A stretch of 64,000 bases of DNA from Chrysopogon serrulatus (lineage: Eukaryota; Streptophyta; Magnoliopsida; Poales; Poaceae): positions 310,001-374,000 of the forward strand of contig JADLZL010006422.1 of the NCBI GenBank assembly GCA_015844335.1, in the 5' to 3' direction. Under the pieces are notes generated by a model. It saw only the letters and a program-made list of their open reading frames with translations, did not search any database and had not been told where the DNA came from. Positions 10,810 to 21,342 of the stretch are shown one piece after another. The stretch's first letter is position 1; each line of letters opens with the position of its first letter. The translations under genes were made by a program, and so were the position numbers.

Positions 10810-12012
10810 CACTACTACACAAAAGATTTTGTAAGGCACTTCAAAAATGAGCTCGGAGGCGGTTTTAGCAAAAAACCGCCTCGATTAATAAGTTCCAACC
10901 AAGGCAATGCCCCGACGCAGCAACCACCTCGGTTAATACATTAACCGAGGTGGTTTTTATTAAAAAACTGCCTCAATTAATCTATATTAACCGAGACGGT
11001 TGTTTTAACATAACCGCCTCGAAAAATAGATTTACCGAAGCGGTTACATTAGACGACCCGCCTCGGTAAATATTAGGCCCAGACAGCCCAAACAAAGGCC
11101 AATAACAACCTCTAGTATATATACCCAACACCAAACCCTAACCCACTCTTATCTCTCCCTCCCTCAGCCGTCACTCTCTCTTCTCTCCCTCCCTCTCTTC
11201 TCTCCTCTCCCGGTGCGACCCCCAGCCCCCTGGCGCGATCTCCCCTTCCCCGAGGCGAGCACGGTGGCGCTTGGCGCCCGGCCCCCAGCGGCCTCCGGTG
11301 CGGCCTCCAGGGGCGGCCCGACGGCGGCACCCCCCAGGAGCCCTCCCAGCGCGGCCCGGCGCGCGCGCCCAGCGCGCGGCCGCCCTCCTGCCCTCCCGCG
11401 CGGCGCCCGTCGCGGCCTCCCCAGCGGCGCCCGGCATAGTGCCGGCGCGGCCTCCCAGCGGCAGGTATCCTCCTTCCCCTCCTCCTCCACTCCGGCCGGC
11501 GAACAAGCGAGACAAGCATCGCCCAGCGTGGCCTTGGCGGCCTCGCTTCGGCGCCCGGCGTGGTGTGGTGCCCGGCGCGGCCTCCCTCCCACGCAGCGGC
11601 CCGGCGTCGGTCCCCTTCCTCTCCTCCGCTCCGCCCGGCCAGACAAGCATCGGCGGGGCGGGCTCGAGGCGCATCTGCAAGGCCTCCAAATGGGCAGATC
11701 CGTGAACCCGAGGCGCAAGTGGAGGCGGATCTAGGGCCGGATCCGCCGAGCGGCGGCGGCGAGCAGCAGATGGAGGAAGGGCGGTGGCTCGCGAGGGGCG
11801 GGGCTCGCTCCGGCGGCGGTGGCGGCGGCAGTGTGGACGGCCTGCATCCAGCCCGTTAGGGTTTTGGATGGGCTTTTTCTTTGTTTTTTGTTTTTTCTGT
11901 GTGATTAACCGAGGCGGGCATCCAACCGCCTCGGAAAATGCCTCCATTTACCGTGACCTTCACTCCGAGGCGGTTGCAAAAACCGCCTCGGTTAATCTTT
12001 TTAGTAGTAGTG
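10810..12012 (+). mobile_element. Non-autonomous CACTA element with GC-rich cargo
   Basis: Starts CACTACTACACAAAAGATTT and ends AAAGATTAA-type sequence on the other strand (CACTACTACTAAAAAGATTA), flanked by a 3-bp AAA duplication (10807-10809 and 12013-12015). Both ends carry repeated subterminal units of the type AACCGCCTCGGTTAAT in both orientations (10858-11075 and 11904-11998). These are normally transposase-binding repeats. The middle (about 11090-11870) is unrelated, very GC-rich and has no transposase. The length of 1,203 bp and simple structure indicate mobilisation in trans. The strand is arbitrary. Confidence 0.9.
11090..11870 (+). other. GC-rich, promoter-plus-exon-like cargo inside the CACTA element
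   Basis: The segment begins with AT-containing sequence with a TATA-like AGTATATATACC at about 11113, then a CT-rich leader (ACTCTTATCTCTCCCTCCCT, about 11147), then about 650 bp of GGC/GCC-rich sequence with long open frames on both strands and ends with a G-rich tract near 11750-11830. This composition resembles a grass gene's core promoter, 5' leader and first exon captured by a transposon. The long ORFs (11171-11947 minus, 11213-11734 plus, others) overlap on both strands, so none can be chosen as a gene. No protein family is recognisable. Confidence 0.4.
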
Positions 12013-12310
12013 AAAAGTTTAGAAGTCTAGAAAGAGAAAATATAATTATAGCTCTCAGGATTCTAAGGATGAGAAGCCTAAAAGGTACAAGGAAAGGTTT
12101 TGCCATGACTCAGATTCAGATGGTTATTCTTGTGATAAGGAAGACAAGTGAATGCTGCAGTGTTAAAAAAGGATGTGCAAAAGAAAAGCAAACTTGCTAG
12201 CTCAAGTGAGAGTTCAGATTACAGCAGCAGCCTCAGCAGTAGTGATTCTGACATGAGTACAGATAACTATGAGAAACAGAAGAGAAGATATCTCAAGAAA
12301 ATAAATTAAG
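12013..12310 (+). pseudogene. Continuation of the small copia element's Ser/Asp/Lys-rich ORF
   Basis: This is the other side of the CACTA insertion. Joined through the AAA target, the frame meets a TAG almost at once, then reads KSRKRKYNYSSQDSKDEKPK and HDSDSDGYSCDKEDK before a TGA. One frame over, an open stretch reads VLKKDVQKKSKLASSSE, a run of Ser/Asp, and KQKRRYLKKIN ending TAA at 12307-12309, just before the polypurine tract. The low-complexity acidic/basic composition resembles nuclear Ser-rich proteins, but I recognise no domain. It occupies the place where integrase, RT and RNase H should be. Confidence 0.45.
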
Positions 12311-12318
12311 GGGGAAAA
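12307..12318 (+). other. Polypurine tract of the small copia element
   Basis: TAAGGGGGAAAA directly precedes the 3' LTR start TGTTAGAG at 12319. It is the usual plus-strand primer for retrotransposon DNA synthesis. Confidence 0.8.
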
Positions 12319-12753
12319 TGTTAGAGTTAATTTATTTTCTTGAGATGAAAGAAATCAAAATTGATTAATGGATGCTAAATACTAGTTGATTCTTGAAGTT
12401 TCTATCAAAGCAAGTCAAATGCAAACTGAGTTTGGCAAGAGAAGAAGTAGTAAAATAGAAATTGACTATTAGCTAGCATCTTATGTAGCAATGAGCTGTT
12501 TATGAGTTGTCAGTTACTGTAGCTATGGTGGTTACTGTAGCAAACCGACCCAAAGGGTCTATATAAGGACATGTAGAGGTCCTTTAGAAGTAAGTTAGCA
12601 AATTTAGTGCAACTAGATTACAAAAAGGTGTAGTGCTAGCTTCAGATTAGCCTCGAGCTTTATTTATATGTGTGTGTGAGAAAAGCGATAATAAAGAGAT
12701 TAATGTTTCAAGAATACTGCATGCCACTGTTTTGCCACATCCAATTTCTAACA
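12319..12753 (+). repeat. 3' LTR of the small copia element
   Basis: 435 bp, starting TGTTAGAGTT and ending AATTTCTAACA, with TG...CA termini. The second half is nearly identical to 8830-9077. The TATA-like CTATATAAGGA lies at about 12561. The flanking duplication cannot be read because the other outer edge is missing. Confidence 0.85.
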
Positions 12754-13699
12754 CGACTGTGCGGGCGCGCCAACCGCGCGCTGAAGACGTTGTTTGGGCT
12801 GCACCGGGGCTGCACCAGCGACCGGGAGTCAGGACCTGGCGACGTGCCGGCTGCTCTGGGGCCTGTCCGTCCCAGCCCCTTGATCTTGCTAGTGCAGGAG
12901 GAGAGAGATGCGGCAGGTGGATGCCGTGCTGGTCTCCGTGCAAAACCAGAGATTCCCAAGCAAACAATTCACAATGGAAGCCAGAGATTCCCAAGCTTGT
13001 CTCCTGTATGTTGTTGATGGCTACCGTGCTTGTCTCCTGGGTGATCCGGCTGCTGCAAGCTGCTGATCGGCAGGACGGTCGATGGAAGCCGCCGTGACCT
13101 TGCTGATGAGAAACTGAGGTGCTGGCGGCGGCGCTGTCCATGGCGTCGAGGGCGGGCAGCGACTCGCGGCCATCGACGACGGGCAGCGACTCACGGCCGT
13201 CGAGGGCGGGCAGCGACTCGCGGCCATCGAAGGTGGGCGCCGACTCGCGGCCGTCGCGGGCAGGGGCCAACTCGCGGGCGCCGGAGTCCATGGCAATGTC
13301 GGTGGCGCAGCGACTTGCGGTGACTTGCCAAACAAGGAGGCGGCGACCGCGGCGTGACTCCAGTACGGGAAAACGAACAGGAGGCTACCACGACGTGACT
13401 CCCGTACAGGGAAACGAACGGGCGGCTTACTCACGTACGGGAGAGATTAGATGAGGGGTGATGTGCAAATAACAGGATTATTGTGGCTAATGGCGGGCGG
13501 TTAAATGTAAAATGAACCCATCTCACCTTCTGTCCATCGGATGAGCATCCTATGACCTTGATTGAGAATTTGTAAGTTTACACAGTTTGTTTGGTTTCCA
13601 CAGGATACGTTCGCGTTGTGATATATTTGTGATGATGATGATGATTATTATATAGATGCGTTGTTTGTTTGGATTAAAATACAAAAAACAAAAAAAATT
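12754..13699. other. GC-rich unique tract, no assignable gene
   Basis: The sequence right of the copia LTR is GC-rich up to about 13450 and then AT-rich. A minus-strand ORF (12647-13291) runs into the LTR and includes the 27-bp repeat region; a plus-strand ORF covers 13119-13454. Neither shows a family signature. Short duplications occur at 12946 and 12981 (CCAGAGATTCCCAAGC) and around 13376 and 13409 (GGGAAA-CGAAC motifs). It could be the remains of a host gene 5' region, but that is a guess. Confidence 0.3.
13150..13265. repeat. 27-bp tandem repeat (about four units)
   Basis: Unit GGGCAGCGACTCGCGGCCAT plus CGA-NGN-N, repeated about four times with a few substitutions. The period is a multiple of three, so a nine-residue repeat is kept open on both strands (minus: GRESLPALD-like; plus: GSDSRPS-like). 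That explains the apparent ORFs here. Confidence 0.8.
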
Positions 13700-14150
13700 G
13701 TGCACCTTTGTCAAGTGCCGTTACCACAACACTTGGCAAAGCTGGGAAATAAATTGCTCATTTTCCTAGATTTGCCGAGTGCCATAACCACGGCTCTCGA
13801 CAAAGACTTTTTTAAACAAAAATTAAAAATCTCTTTGCCGATTGCCAATAAAAGACACTCGGCATAGATTTTTTTAAAAAAATTTAAAAAGTGTTTTACG
13901 ACTGCCACCAAGGCACACTTGGCAAAGATTTTTGAAAAAAATTAATGAAGTCTTTGCCAAGTGTATAGGGGCACACTCAGCAAAAATGACTGTTATCGTG
14001 GCTTGGGCTGTCACGGTGGTTTTTCTTTGCCGAGTGCCCGAAATTCGGCACTCGGCAAAGAAGCCTTTGCTAGCCAGGGCTATGCTGAAGGTGCCTTTGC
14101 TGAGCACCAAACTGTCTTTGCCGAGTGCCTTTACTGAGCTGCAGTGGTGT
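13700..14150. mobile_element. CACTA-type subterminal region (TTTGCCGAGTGC family)
   Basis: At least ten imperfect copies of TTTGCCGAGTGCC or its complement lie between 13707 and 14128, including the perfect hairpin TTTGCCGAGTGCCCGAA with its mirror at 14026-14062. I know this repeat from CACTA elements in maize, sorghum and related grasses. The intervening A/T runs and lack of coding sequence fit an element terminus. No clear CACTA terminal motif is visible at either edge, so this is a fragment. Confidence 0.6.
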
Positions 14151-14735
14151 ATCTAGCTGCTCGGCCCCACACCGACATCTTCTAATAGCAAGCCGACTAT
14201 CACATTCCCGAACCCAGTCAATGACCTGTGGTACTCCAATAGCACATTGAGGCATGCATGGGGAGGTGGTCGAGGAGATATTTGTCGTGATCAAAGTGGA
14301 GAACGAGAGTATCATGCCATGGTAAGAGGGGCGTACGTGTTGGCAGCCCGCCAGGCGTTCCACGGCAGGATGGATACAGTGTGGTGTAACTGGTTGGCCC
14401 AGCAATCAAGATAGATAGGAGCCGAGCGTGCCGCCGTGCTTATTGAATGCCCTGACCACAGAGAATGCCGATTTGACGGTGCCAGGCAGGACACTGTGGG
14501 TTGTGACCTGAAACAAGCCACACGAGTGCGCTGCGGCGCCAATGAGCACGACGACATGGGAGCATGGGAGTGTGAGGTCGACGGACATTGGTGAACAAGG
14601 GCTCCGTGGTAGCGATGAGATTAACGCAGTGGGCGTTAGGAATGGTGATTTCAACATGGTGATACCGGACTCGATGCGGCCACGGACGGCGGCACACGAC
14701 TCATGCAAGTCGAACAGGGCCACATCCTCCTCGTT
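14151..14735 (-). pseudogene. Possible gene remnant, unknown family
   Basis: The minus strand has coding-like composition but switches frames. One frame reads VALFDLHESCAAVRGRIESG (from about 14723), then a neighbouring frame reads HVEITIPNAHCVNLIATTEP, then the first frame reads HSCGLFQVTTHSVLPGTV and FSVVRAFNKHGGTLGSYLS. This pattern suggests an old coding sequence with several indels. I cannot name the family, and chance open frames in GC-rich DNA remain possible. Confidence 0.25.
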
Positions 14736-17146
14736 GTAGTCATTGACTGCAGCTATCCGTTGCTGGATTGATCCCCGGTGGGCGCGGCAGAGTGCCTCTA
14801 CCTATGCTATACGTTGGCTTGGTTCTATTTGTGTTTCCTTGTGAGATATGTATTCTATTTCCTTTGAGAAAGACAATTATTTTAGCTCTAGGTATGTATA
14901 GAATACAGTTATTCGATAAAAAATCGTTACGTTCTCTTTGGGGGCGTGACAACCTGCTCCACGTTTACTGACCCACATAATTTATACGGTTTACTGATAC
15001 ACCAAGGATTAGGAAGTACGGCATAATTTATAATTTTTTGCTCTCCTCTTCGTGTTCTTACTTTTCCGAGGAATTTTTACGGTTTTAGTTGATTTAAATT
15101 GTCTCATTACGTGTGTCCTATGTCAATTTGGATTGTGCCGCTGCTATATTCAAGACATGGCTTCCGTTCGAGTAAGTCCTAAGTAACCTGTTTAACTATA
15201 CTGGAAGCAACTTTGTACTCGGTTTTATTTACTGTCCATATATTAGTGGCTAGGAGAGGCCACATCAAACAAGAGGAGAGAAATTTCACCTCTTTATTAT
15301 TAGGTGTTATACAATAATAGTTATAAGATCTACTGAAATGAATGGTTTTAGTTTTTCTTGAGCACTGTAAAATTTGTCATTTTTTTGGCCGCATTTGCAT
15401 CCCGTTATCACAATGTAGCTTTGCCCAATACAAATTTGACAACCTAAACAGTCCACGAAGCCGCAGCTGGTTTATCTTTCTTCCATTGTCCCATGCTGCT
15501 GCCGGTGCCGAGACTAGCTACCCAACTAAAAACACGATGTGCTCTCCTACATTACATTACATGTTGTGTGCTCCATTTGGCATAGATGCAAGATGGCAGT
15601 TGTATGAAGCACTTTTCATTTGTTTAAGGAAACATGGCATCAGACCACCACCTGTCTGTTATCGAACCTATAGCTTGCGCGTCACTATGAGCATCTTGGC
15701 ACGAAGTTGGCAGCTCTCTTCATCCTAAGCTCAAGATTTCACGTTGGTGGCGATGACGACACGCAAAATGGCTGAACAGATACATGCATATGCTGAGATT
15801 TATGGATGAGAGCGAGTACCAGCGCTCGATCAGTCATGGCAACAGAAGAGTCTGATGAGGCACCACCGAATGATGTACAGCCTCGCGCGGCATTCCTTGA
15901 GAGCTCTAGCGGGCTTCCTGTTGCTACACCCCCTTTCCTTTCTGCTCCTCTTCTCTGACCTCATGCCTGATCGATGATGTGGACTGCACATACTACACTT
16001 GAACAGTAGCAAGAGATTACAGCTTAACAGCGAATGGAAATGATGTGTACGTGGATGTATGTTTCAGTTCCTTAACTGTGTTTCTCTGATCTGGATATGG
16101 TGCTATTTATATACAGCCAGACTGCAGGTACGGATGGTGCCTGGTGATCACGGGATGTTCTGGATTAGTAGACACTGTCCTGGTTCATGATGCAGCCTGT
16201 TCTGAACAACCAAAGATGCAGAATGCCATCTTGAAAGGGGTGCGATTTCGATATCGCAACAGATGCTGGGAGTTCAGTTGACATGTTCAATGGCCATCGT
16301 GAAAGGAAGGAGCCCGGATGAACGGCCTGTACTTAGCAGTACGGAGTATCGAATATTCATTTGGTAATGATACGATTCTGTGTGTTCAGGCGTCGATGGT
16401 TTTGGTCGCAAGAGGCAAAGATTCATCCGCACCCGACACAAGCGACGGTTCATCGAGGATATGATTAATGTATCTCGTACCAACCGAAGCGGCAGTGTCA
16501 GATTTTTCGCCTTTTAGTTTGGGAAGGCACATGCAGTTCGACATTTGTGTCCGTTTAGCTTCTGGGATGGATGTGGGATGCTTTGGAGTGCCGGTGTTGT
16601 CGTTGTTGCAGTCGGGCCTGCCGGCTGCCGTGGTTTTCATCGTGTCGGTGGTTGGGAAAGAGCCGATCTCTCTGCTGTCTCCTCTCCTTTTTTGCCAGTT
16701 ATTACAAGGATGAACAGGGGCACATGCAATGCAATGGTGCATATAGAGAATATAAGACCTGCCAGAAAGCCCACAACACATTTGATGACATATAGCAAAA
16801 CACATTTGCTTCCGGAGAGAAATCTAAAAAGTAGGCACATGCATGGATTTATACTATCTGGTACATAACCCCACAGCATGAATGCACGATGAAGGTTGTG
16901 CATTGTATGGATGATGCAAAATACATATATATGCTAGGATGCACGCATGAGTTTATTATCTCTATCCTAAAAATAATACAATTGCAGCTATAGCTACGTA
17001 TATCACCAAAAATACATTACAGATCAAATTATACTCATTTAGTACTATATTAGAATTGTATTCTATTTTTTTAGATAGTGGGCGTAGTTTTCATGCCGAA
17101 ATCCGAAGATAAGGCCACGGAAGAACAAAGGACAACCAGCAGACTT
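14736..17146. other. Unassigned intergenic sequence
   Basis: About 2.4 kb of mixed composition. The longest ORFs (15342-15728 plus; 16386-16805 minus; 16468-16713 plus) overlap on opposite strands and carry no motif I recognise. No LTR, terminal inverted repeat or RNA gene is visible. Confidence 0.4.
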
Positions 17147-17194
17147 GAGACAGAGATCTGGTTCTTGATAGAGACAGAGATCTGGTTCTTGATA
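17147..17194. repeat. Perfect 24-bp tandem duplication
   Basis: GAGACAGAGATCTGGTTCTT plus GATA occurs twice head to tail without a mismatch, probably a recent slippage product. Confidence 0.9.
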
Positions 17195-17927
17195 CGTTAG
17201 TGCCCCCATCCACTGAGCACAAAGGAGTTAGTACTGATAAGAGCTGCCAAATCATTTATTAATTGATTAATTAAATAACATATGGCTTAAAATAAAAAAT
17301 TATTCGTTCAAACAAACGGAGACATTGCATCTGCACACCTCCCACAATTTTCTCCAGCCACCCATTAGCGCGCGGTACTGCCATGTACTGGTCAGTCTTA
17401 AGATTTGTTTGTACGAACACGAATATTGTGAGGTTCTCTCTTTTGGCAATGCTGATACATGCATTAGCATGTTACCTTTCCGGTCCTGTCACTACCGCCA
17501 GATTGCCTTTGCTTTGGTTTTAAGGCGTGATCTGGCCTTGTACCTCTAATAAGGTCCTCTTTTCTTTAGCCGGTCTTAAGCTGGCTTGGCCCTCACCATT
17601 ATACACGCACGGTTCAATATATAGTAACAGAAGCCGATGATATCTACAAATCCTAGCTTCATCACCGGCTTCCTGCTTCTTTCATCATTCCTCATTTGAT
17701 TTTCATGCAAATGGCTTCTCTAGCTTCATTTCAAAGGGTAGTCAATTTCTTTGCAACCGGAACTCCAAATAATGCCTAAAGTTTAGCATATTTAACACCA
17801 CATACTTCTAATTGTATAGTATATATAGTAAATACATAACATGGTTTTACAGTAAATACATAAATGGCTCACCATGATTTTAGAAATTCATAGAATTTGG
17901 GCAAAACATGAAATTATATTTTTTTTA
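17195..17927. other. Unassigned AT-rich sequence
   Basis: A 74-codon ORF (17325-17549) has no motif. A TATATAGTA-rich stretch occurs near 17620 and 17815-17830. Nothing supports a gene. Confidence 0.4.
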
Positions 17928-18420
17928 CACTAGTACACAAAAGTTCATCACTGGCGGTGCTCAAGCCCTCACCACTGGCGGTTCTCACAGCTGCCAGTGG
18001 GAAAGCCAGTGGAAATGATACATTTCTACTGGCGGTTGCTGGGGAACCACTGCCGTGACTTTGGCATGTAACCACTACTATAAAAATAATTTTGCAAGTC
18101 AGTACATAAACATTAATCGAGGCATTTACAAAATCCAACCCCCTCAGTTAATAGCTGGTGATTAACATAGCTAGTCGTTTTTATTTACTGAGATGGTTAT
18201 AGTTAATCTCCTCGAAAAATCAATTTATAGAGGTGGTTGAAAAATAACTACCTTCGTTAATCCATTAACTAAGACATGCAACATAAGACATCCGCCTCCG
18301 TTAATTGATTAGTTTTGGAAACGGTCGCTTTAAGCATCTGCCTCCGTAAATTGATTTACGGATTTACAGAGGTGGCCGACTTAAGTTGTCCACCTCGGTT
18401 AATAGCTGCAACAAAAAATA
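17928..18420 (+). mobile_element. Two abutting CACTA element ends
   Basis: CACTAGTACACAAAAGTT at 17928 opens a stretch with repeated ACTGGCGGT/ACTGCCGTGA and inverse units (17950-18060). A second start, CACTACTATAAAAATAAT, lies at 18073 and is followed by decayed copies of CCGCCTCGGTTAAT (about 18135, 18290, 18340, 18395). The second is a diverged relative of the element at 10810, sharing both terminus and subterminal repeats. No matching right-hand end could be found, so both are truncated or their ends have decayed. Confidence 0.55.
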
Positions 18421-19408
18421 TTTCATAACTTTTCCATATTAATTTGGATGAAGATAAACTTTATATCAAAATTGTTGCTCTCAACGAGATCGACAACCTT
18501 GTAGTTGAAAAGTATTATTGTAAGTGCACAGATTTAAAAATGTGAAATTATCAAATGATCTTAGATGTTTACATTGTCTATACAAAAGTAATAGTTCTCA
18601 AAAGAATATACAACTTTGTAGTTGAAAAGTTTTTAATCTGACGTTGTTTAGAGCCTTAAATATATTTTCATGGTTATAAATTTTGAAATTTAAAATTTAG
18701 AATTCCTAAACATTCTTAAGTGTTCACATAGTTAGTACCAAAGTTGCAGTGGCTGAGTTGAGCTACATTTTTCATATTGACTAAGTTACAGTAGCGGCGG
18801 TAAGAAAATGATGGAAAAACCTTCTACTCACTCGTTACTCCTCCCCAATAGCTAGACTACTTATCCTCATGATTATGATTGGACTTCTCTTGTGTATATC
18901 GTCATCACATATATCATATATATCATTTATGCATAGCTAGTACCAAAGTTGAGCTACATCTTTCGACTAAGCTACAGGAGCGGCAGTAAGAAAATGATGG
19001 AAAACCTTATACTCTTTCTTCTTCCCACTAGCTAGATTACTTATCCTCATGATTATGATTGGACTTCTCTTGTGTATGTCATCATCAATTTATCATATAT
19101 ATCACTTACCCCACTATAGTCTAGTTGTTATATTAGTTGGTAGATATATGATAGTTAGCTATCAACTTATTTAACCATTGCTTCCCTAAGGATAAATATG
19201 ATACCTTAGAATATTCCTAGGTGAAATGCTACAACTGTGTGTGCTTATGGCATATTCTATATGAGCATAAAAAATACCAATAGTATGGACTTGAGAAACC
19301 TTATATGTTCATCACACACACCCTCAACAACCAACGTAATTGCAACACCCCTTGCCCCCACTGCCGCGAACAACAAATGGATCACGAGAAACTATCTCTC
19401 ATTAGGTC
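18421..19408. repeat. AT-rich tract with a tandem duplication (about 18727-18930 and 18937-19112)
   Basis: The two copies share AGTACCAAAGTTG, GTAAGAAAATGATGGAAAA and CTTATCCTCATGATTATGAT with the following GGACTTCTCTTGTGTAT. The second copy is about 30 bp shorter through small deletions. No gene is supported. The rest (18421-18726, 19113-19408) is AT-rich without features. Confidence 0.75.
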
Positions 19409-20031
19409 TGATGGGGACGTGATTCCCGATCTTCCGTTAGGTCCTGGATAACTCTCGTTTTGAGTGGAACGCGACACACCGATCCGGCTTCAGATCAAAA
19501 GACCCGAACCCTGCAACTTTAGCACCACGAATCCTCTGGTTATCAACCGTGTCACCAACCGGTTGACCTCGCCAAAAAGGCTAATCCGTGCCTGTGAAAC
19601 GAAGAACACAAGCAAGAACTCGAAAGAACACAGCTCAGAAAGTTGGGACAAACTGCAGATGAATGATTAAGTTCTCAAGTTGGGGTTCCACAAACCAACG
19701 AACGGCGACTGTCAATGGACAGATTAATCTTAAGCAAAACCCAAACCCTAACAACGGCGGTGACTAATGATTATAAAGGTCTTAGGGTCGTAGCCTACCC
19801 TGGACGCGCCCCCCTAATGGGCTCAAGACGATACACGGCCCAATGGACCAAATAAAGGTGACGCAAAGACTGGACGGATTCCCGGACGCTGACTTATTTC
19901 AACAATTTCCGTTGATCCCGAAGGAATTTTGACATGAGACCAGTTGCAATGGCTTCCTTATCAAATTATCTTTCCAACCGTGGCTGAACCATCAAAAATG
20001 GAGTTCGGATGTGTCCGTGGCGCTGGTCTCA
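19409..20031 (-). repeat. LTR-like segment of an unidentified retrotransposon
   Basis: On the minus strand it starts TGAGACCAGCGCC at 20031 and ends GAATCACGTCCCCATCA at 19409 (623 bp, TG...CA). The end is like LTR ends of grass gypsy elements that run into a TGGTATCAGAGC primer site, although the following sequence here is too decayed to show one. A 70-codon ORF ends just upstream of the LTR start (20029-20241, minus). No target duplication is visible, so it may be a remnant of a truncated element. Confidence 0.4.
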
Positions 20032-20934
20032 AGACAGACTGGTCCTGGAGGCCAAAGTAGACTCGAAATCGTGTTGGACAGAGCCTTCGGCTTGTGTTGC
20101 ACGTCCTAGCTGGTCTTCCTCGCCTCCACACCTTCCTTCAAGTTCCTCATGACCCTCTCCACTATTCCTAAGCAATATAACATCATTAGATAGCAATCTA
20201 TTCTCAAAAGTATGAAACGGATCGCTTAAGAACGAACTCACCTATAATTTTAGTTGTCGCATTCGAGCTCGGGTCATTGGCCCTTGCGGTATAGTAGTAG
20301 AAGGATCAGTGGTTGTATCCAAAGGAGTGATGTCCTCATCAAGGTCGGATGTCACACTCCTAGTTCATGATGACAAGTTCTGGAGATGGGCACTCATGAT
20401 CTCCGATGCATAGAAGCGCTCTGGTTGGAGAGACTATGATGGCAGTGTTCAATAGGTCATATAATCTACAAATTGATTAGGTTTCCAAATAGAAGACATA
20501 AAAACCTAGCAACCAAAACAAAGAACTACAAAAGGAGGTTGCACTACCACAAGGTGTAGGCCTGAATTTTGATGGACCATTCAGATAGGTGCCACTCCAT
20601 TCACCCTTGCCACTTGCTTGGCAGGCAAGTAGGCACATGCAAAGTTCCATTCTCTTCCCCCATACATGACTCAATGGAGTTGGGATGGCTTTCTCATTTA
20701 AGCATGGCATCCTCCATTTCAACTGACTAAAGTTCCATGCCATACTACACTTTTAACTAATGAATGGAACCTTGAGATTTATTTGTAATAATTTGATTTT
20801 TCAATTGGGCCAAGTCCATTTATTCCAATAGCCAATGCATGCTTACATGCAGCCAATGTGAGTTGTTTCATGCCTTCATTGAAATTTCTATCTTTTTCAT
20901 ATATATGGATTCAGATGGAGATAAATATTATATA
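20032..20934. other. Unassigned sequence left of the mariner-like element
   Basis: It includes a 70-codon minus ORF (20029-20241) ending at the LTR-like segment and an 88-codon minus ORF (20477-20743) without a recognisable domain. No transposon termini are visible apart from the MLE end at 20935. Confidence 0.35.
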
Positions 20935-20972
20935 CTCTCTCTGTTCTACAAAACATGCAACTCTAGGATCCC
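20935..20972 (+). repeat. Left terminal inverted repeat of the MLE
   Basis: Begins CTCTCTCTGTTCTAC after TA. It matches the complement of 53931-53964 at most positions, the differences being mainly C/T and A/G transitions. Confidence 0.7.
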
Positions 20973-21342
20973 AAGGCAAGATTAAGGAAGAGATAAAATG
21001 ACGCATGTGCCTCTATAAAGGCATTTCACTGCAAACCAAGCCAGTTGACACCAGAAATGATTGAATCCAATAGCAGTATACAATGAATACAATATTTTAT
21101 TACCGGGAATTTAAAGCATCCCTTATTGAAACAGGGTAATGCCAAAACCTCACGGCACCCATCAAAAGCAAAGCATAATTTGACTTCAAAAACTCATTTC
21201 AGTCTGCTATTTCAGCTGGTGCTAATTTAAAATGGTTCAAAGCAAAGATCCTGCCCTTTACTCCTTCCTGGCTTATAAAAGCCAGGCAACCAATGGCTCA
21301 CCGTCTTCCTTCCCCATCTTTTTTCATCCCCTCCATTAAACC

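Larger units (their letters stand above)
8830..12753 (+). mobile_element. Small non-autonomous Ty1/copia element
   Basis: Layout: truncated 5' LTR (8830-9077), primer site, gag, protease-like ORF, a Ser/Asp/Lys-rich region split by a CACTA element (10810-12012), polypurine tract, complete 3' LTR (12319-12753, 435 bp). Without the CACTA insertion the internal part is about 2 kb. Integrase, RT and RNase H are absent, so mobility would have needed another element's enzymes. The first part of the 5' LTR is missing because the large copia-type element abuts it at 8829/8830. Confidence 0.85.

Noticed and set aside
11164..11947. Overlapping long ORFs on both strands in the GC-rich CACTA cargo
   Set aside because: High GC removes stop codons in every frame. 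Frames overlap on both strands and none has a domain, so none is called as a gene.
16386..16805. 139-codon minus-strand ORF
   Set aside because: It overlaps plus-strand ORFs of similar length, has no motif, promoter or splice context, and cannot be distinguished from chance.
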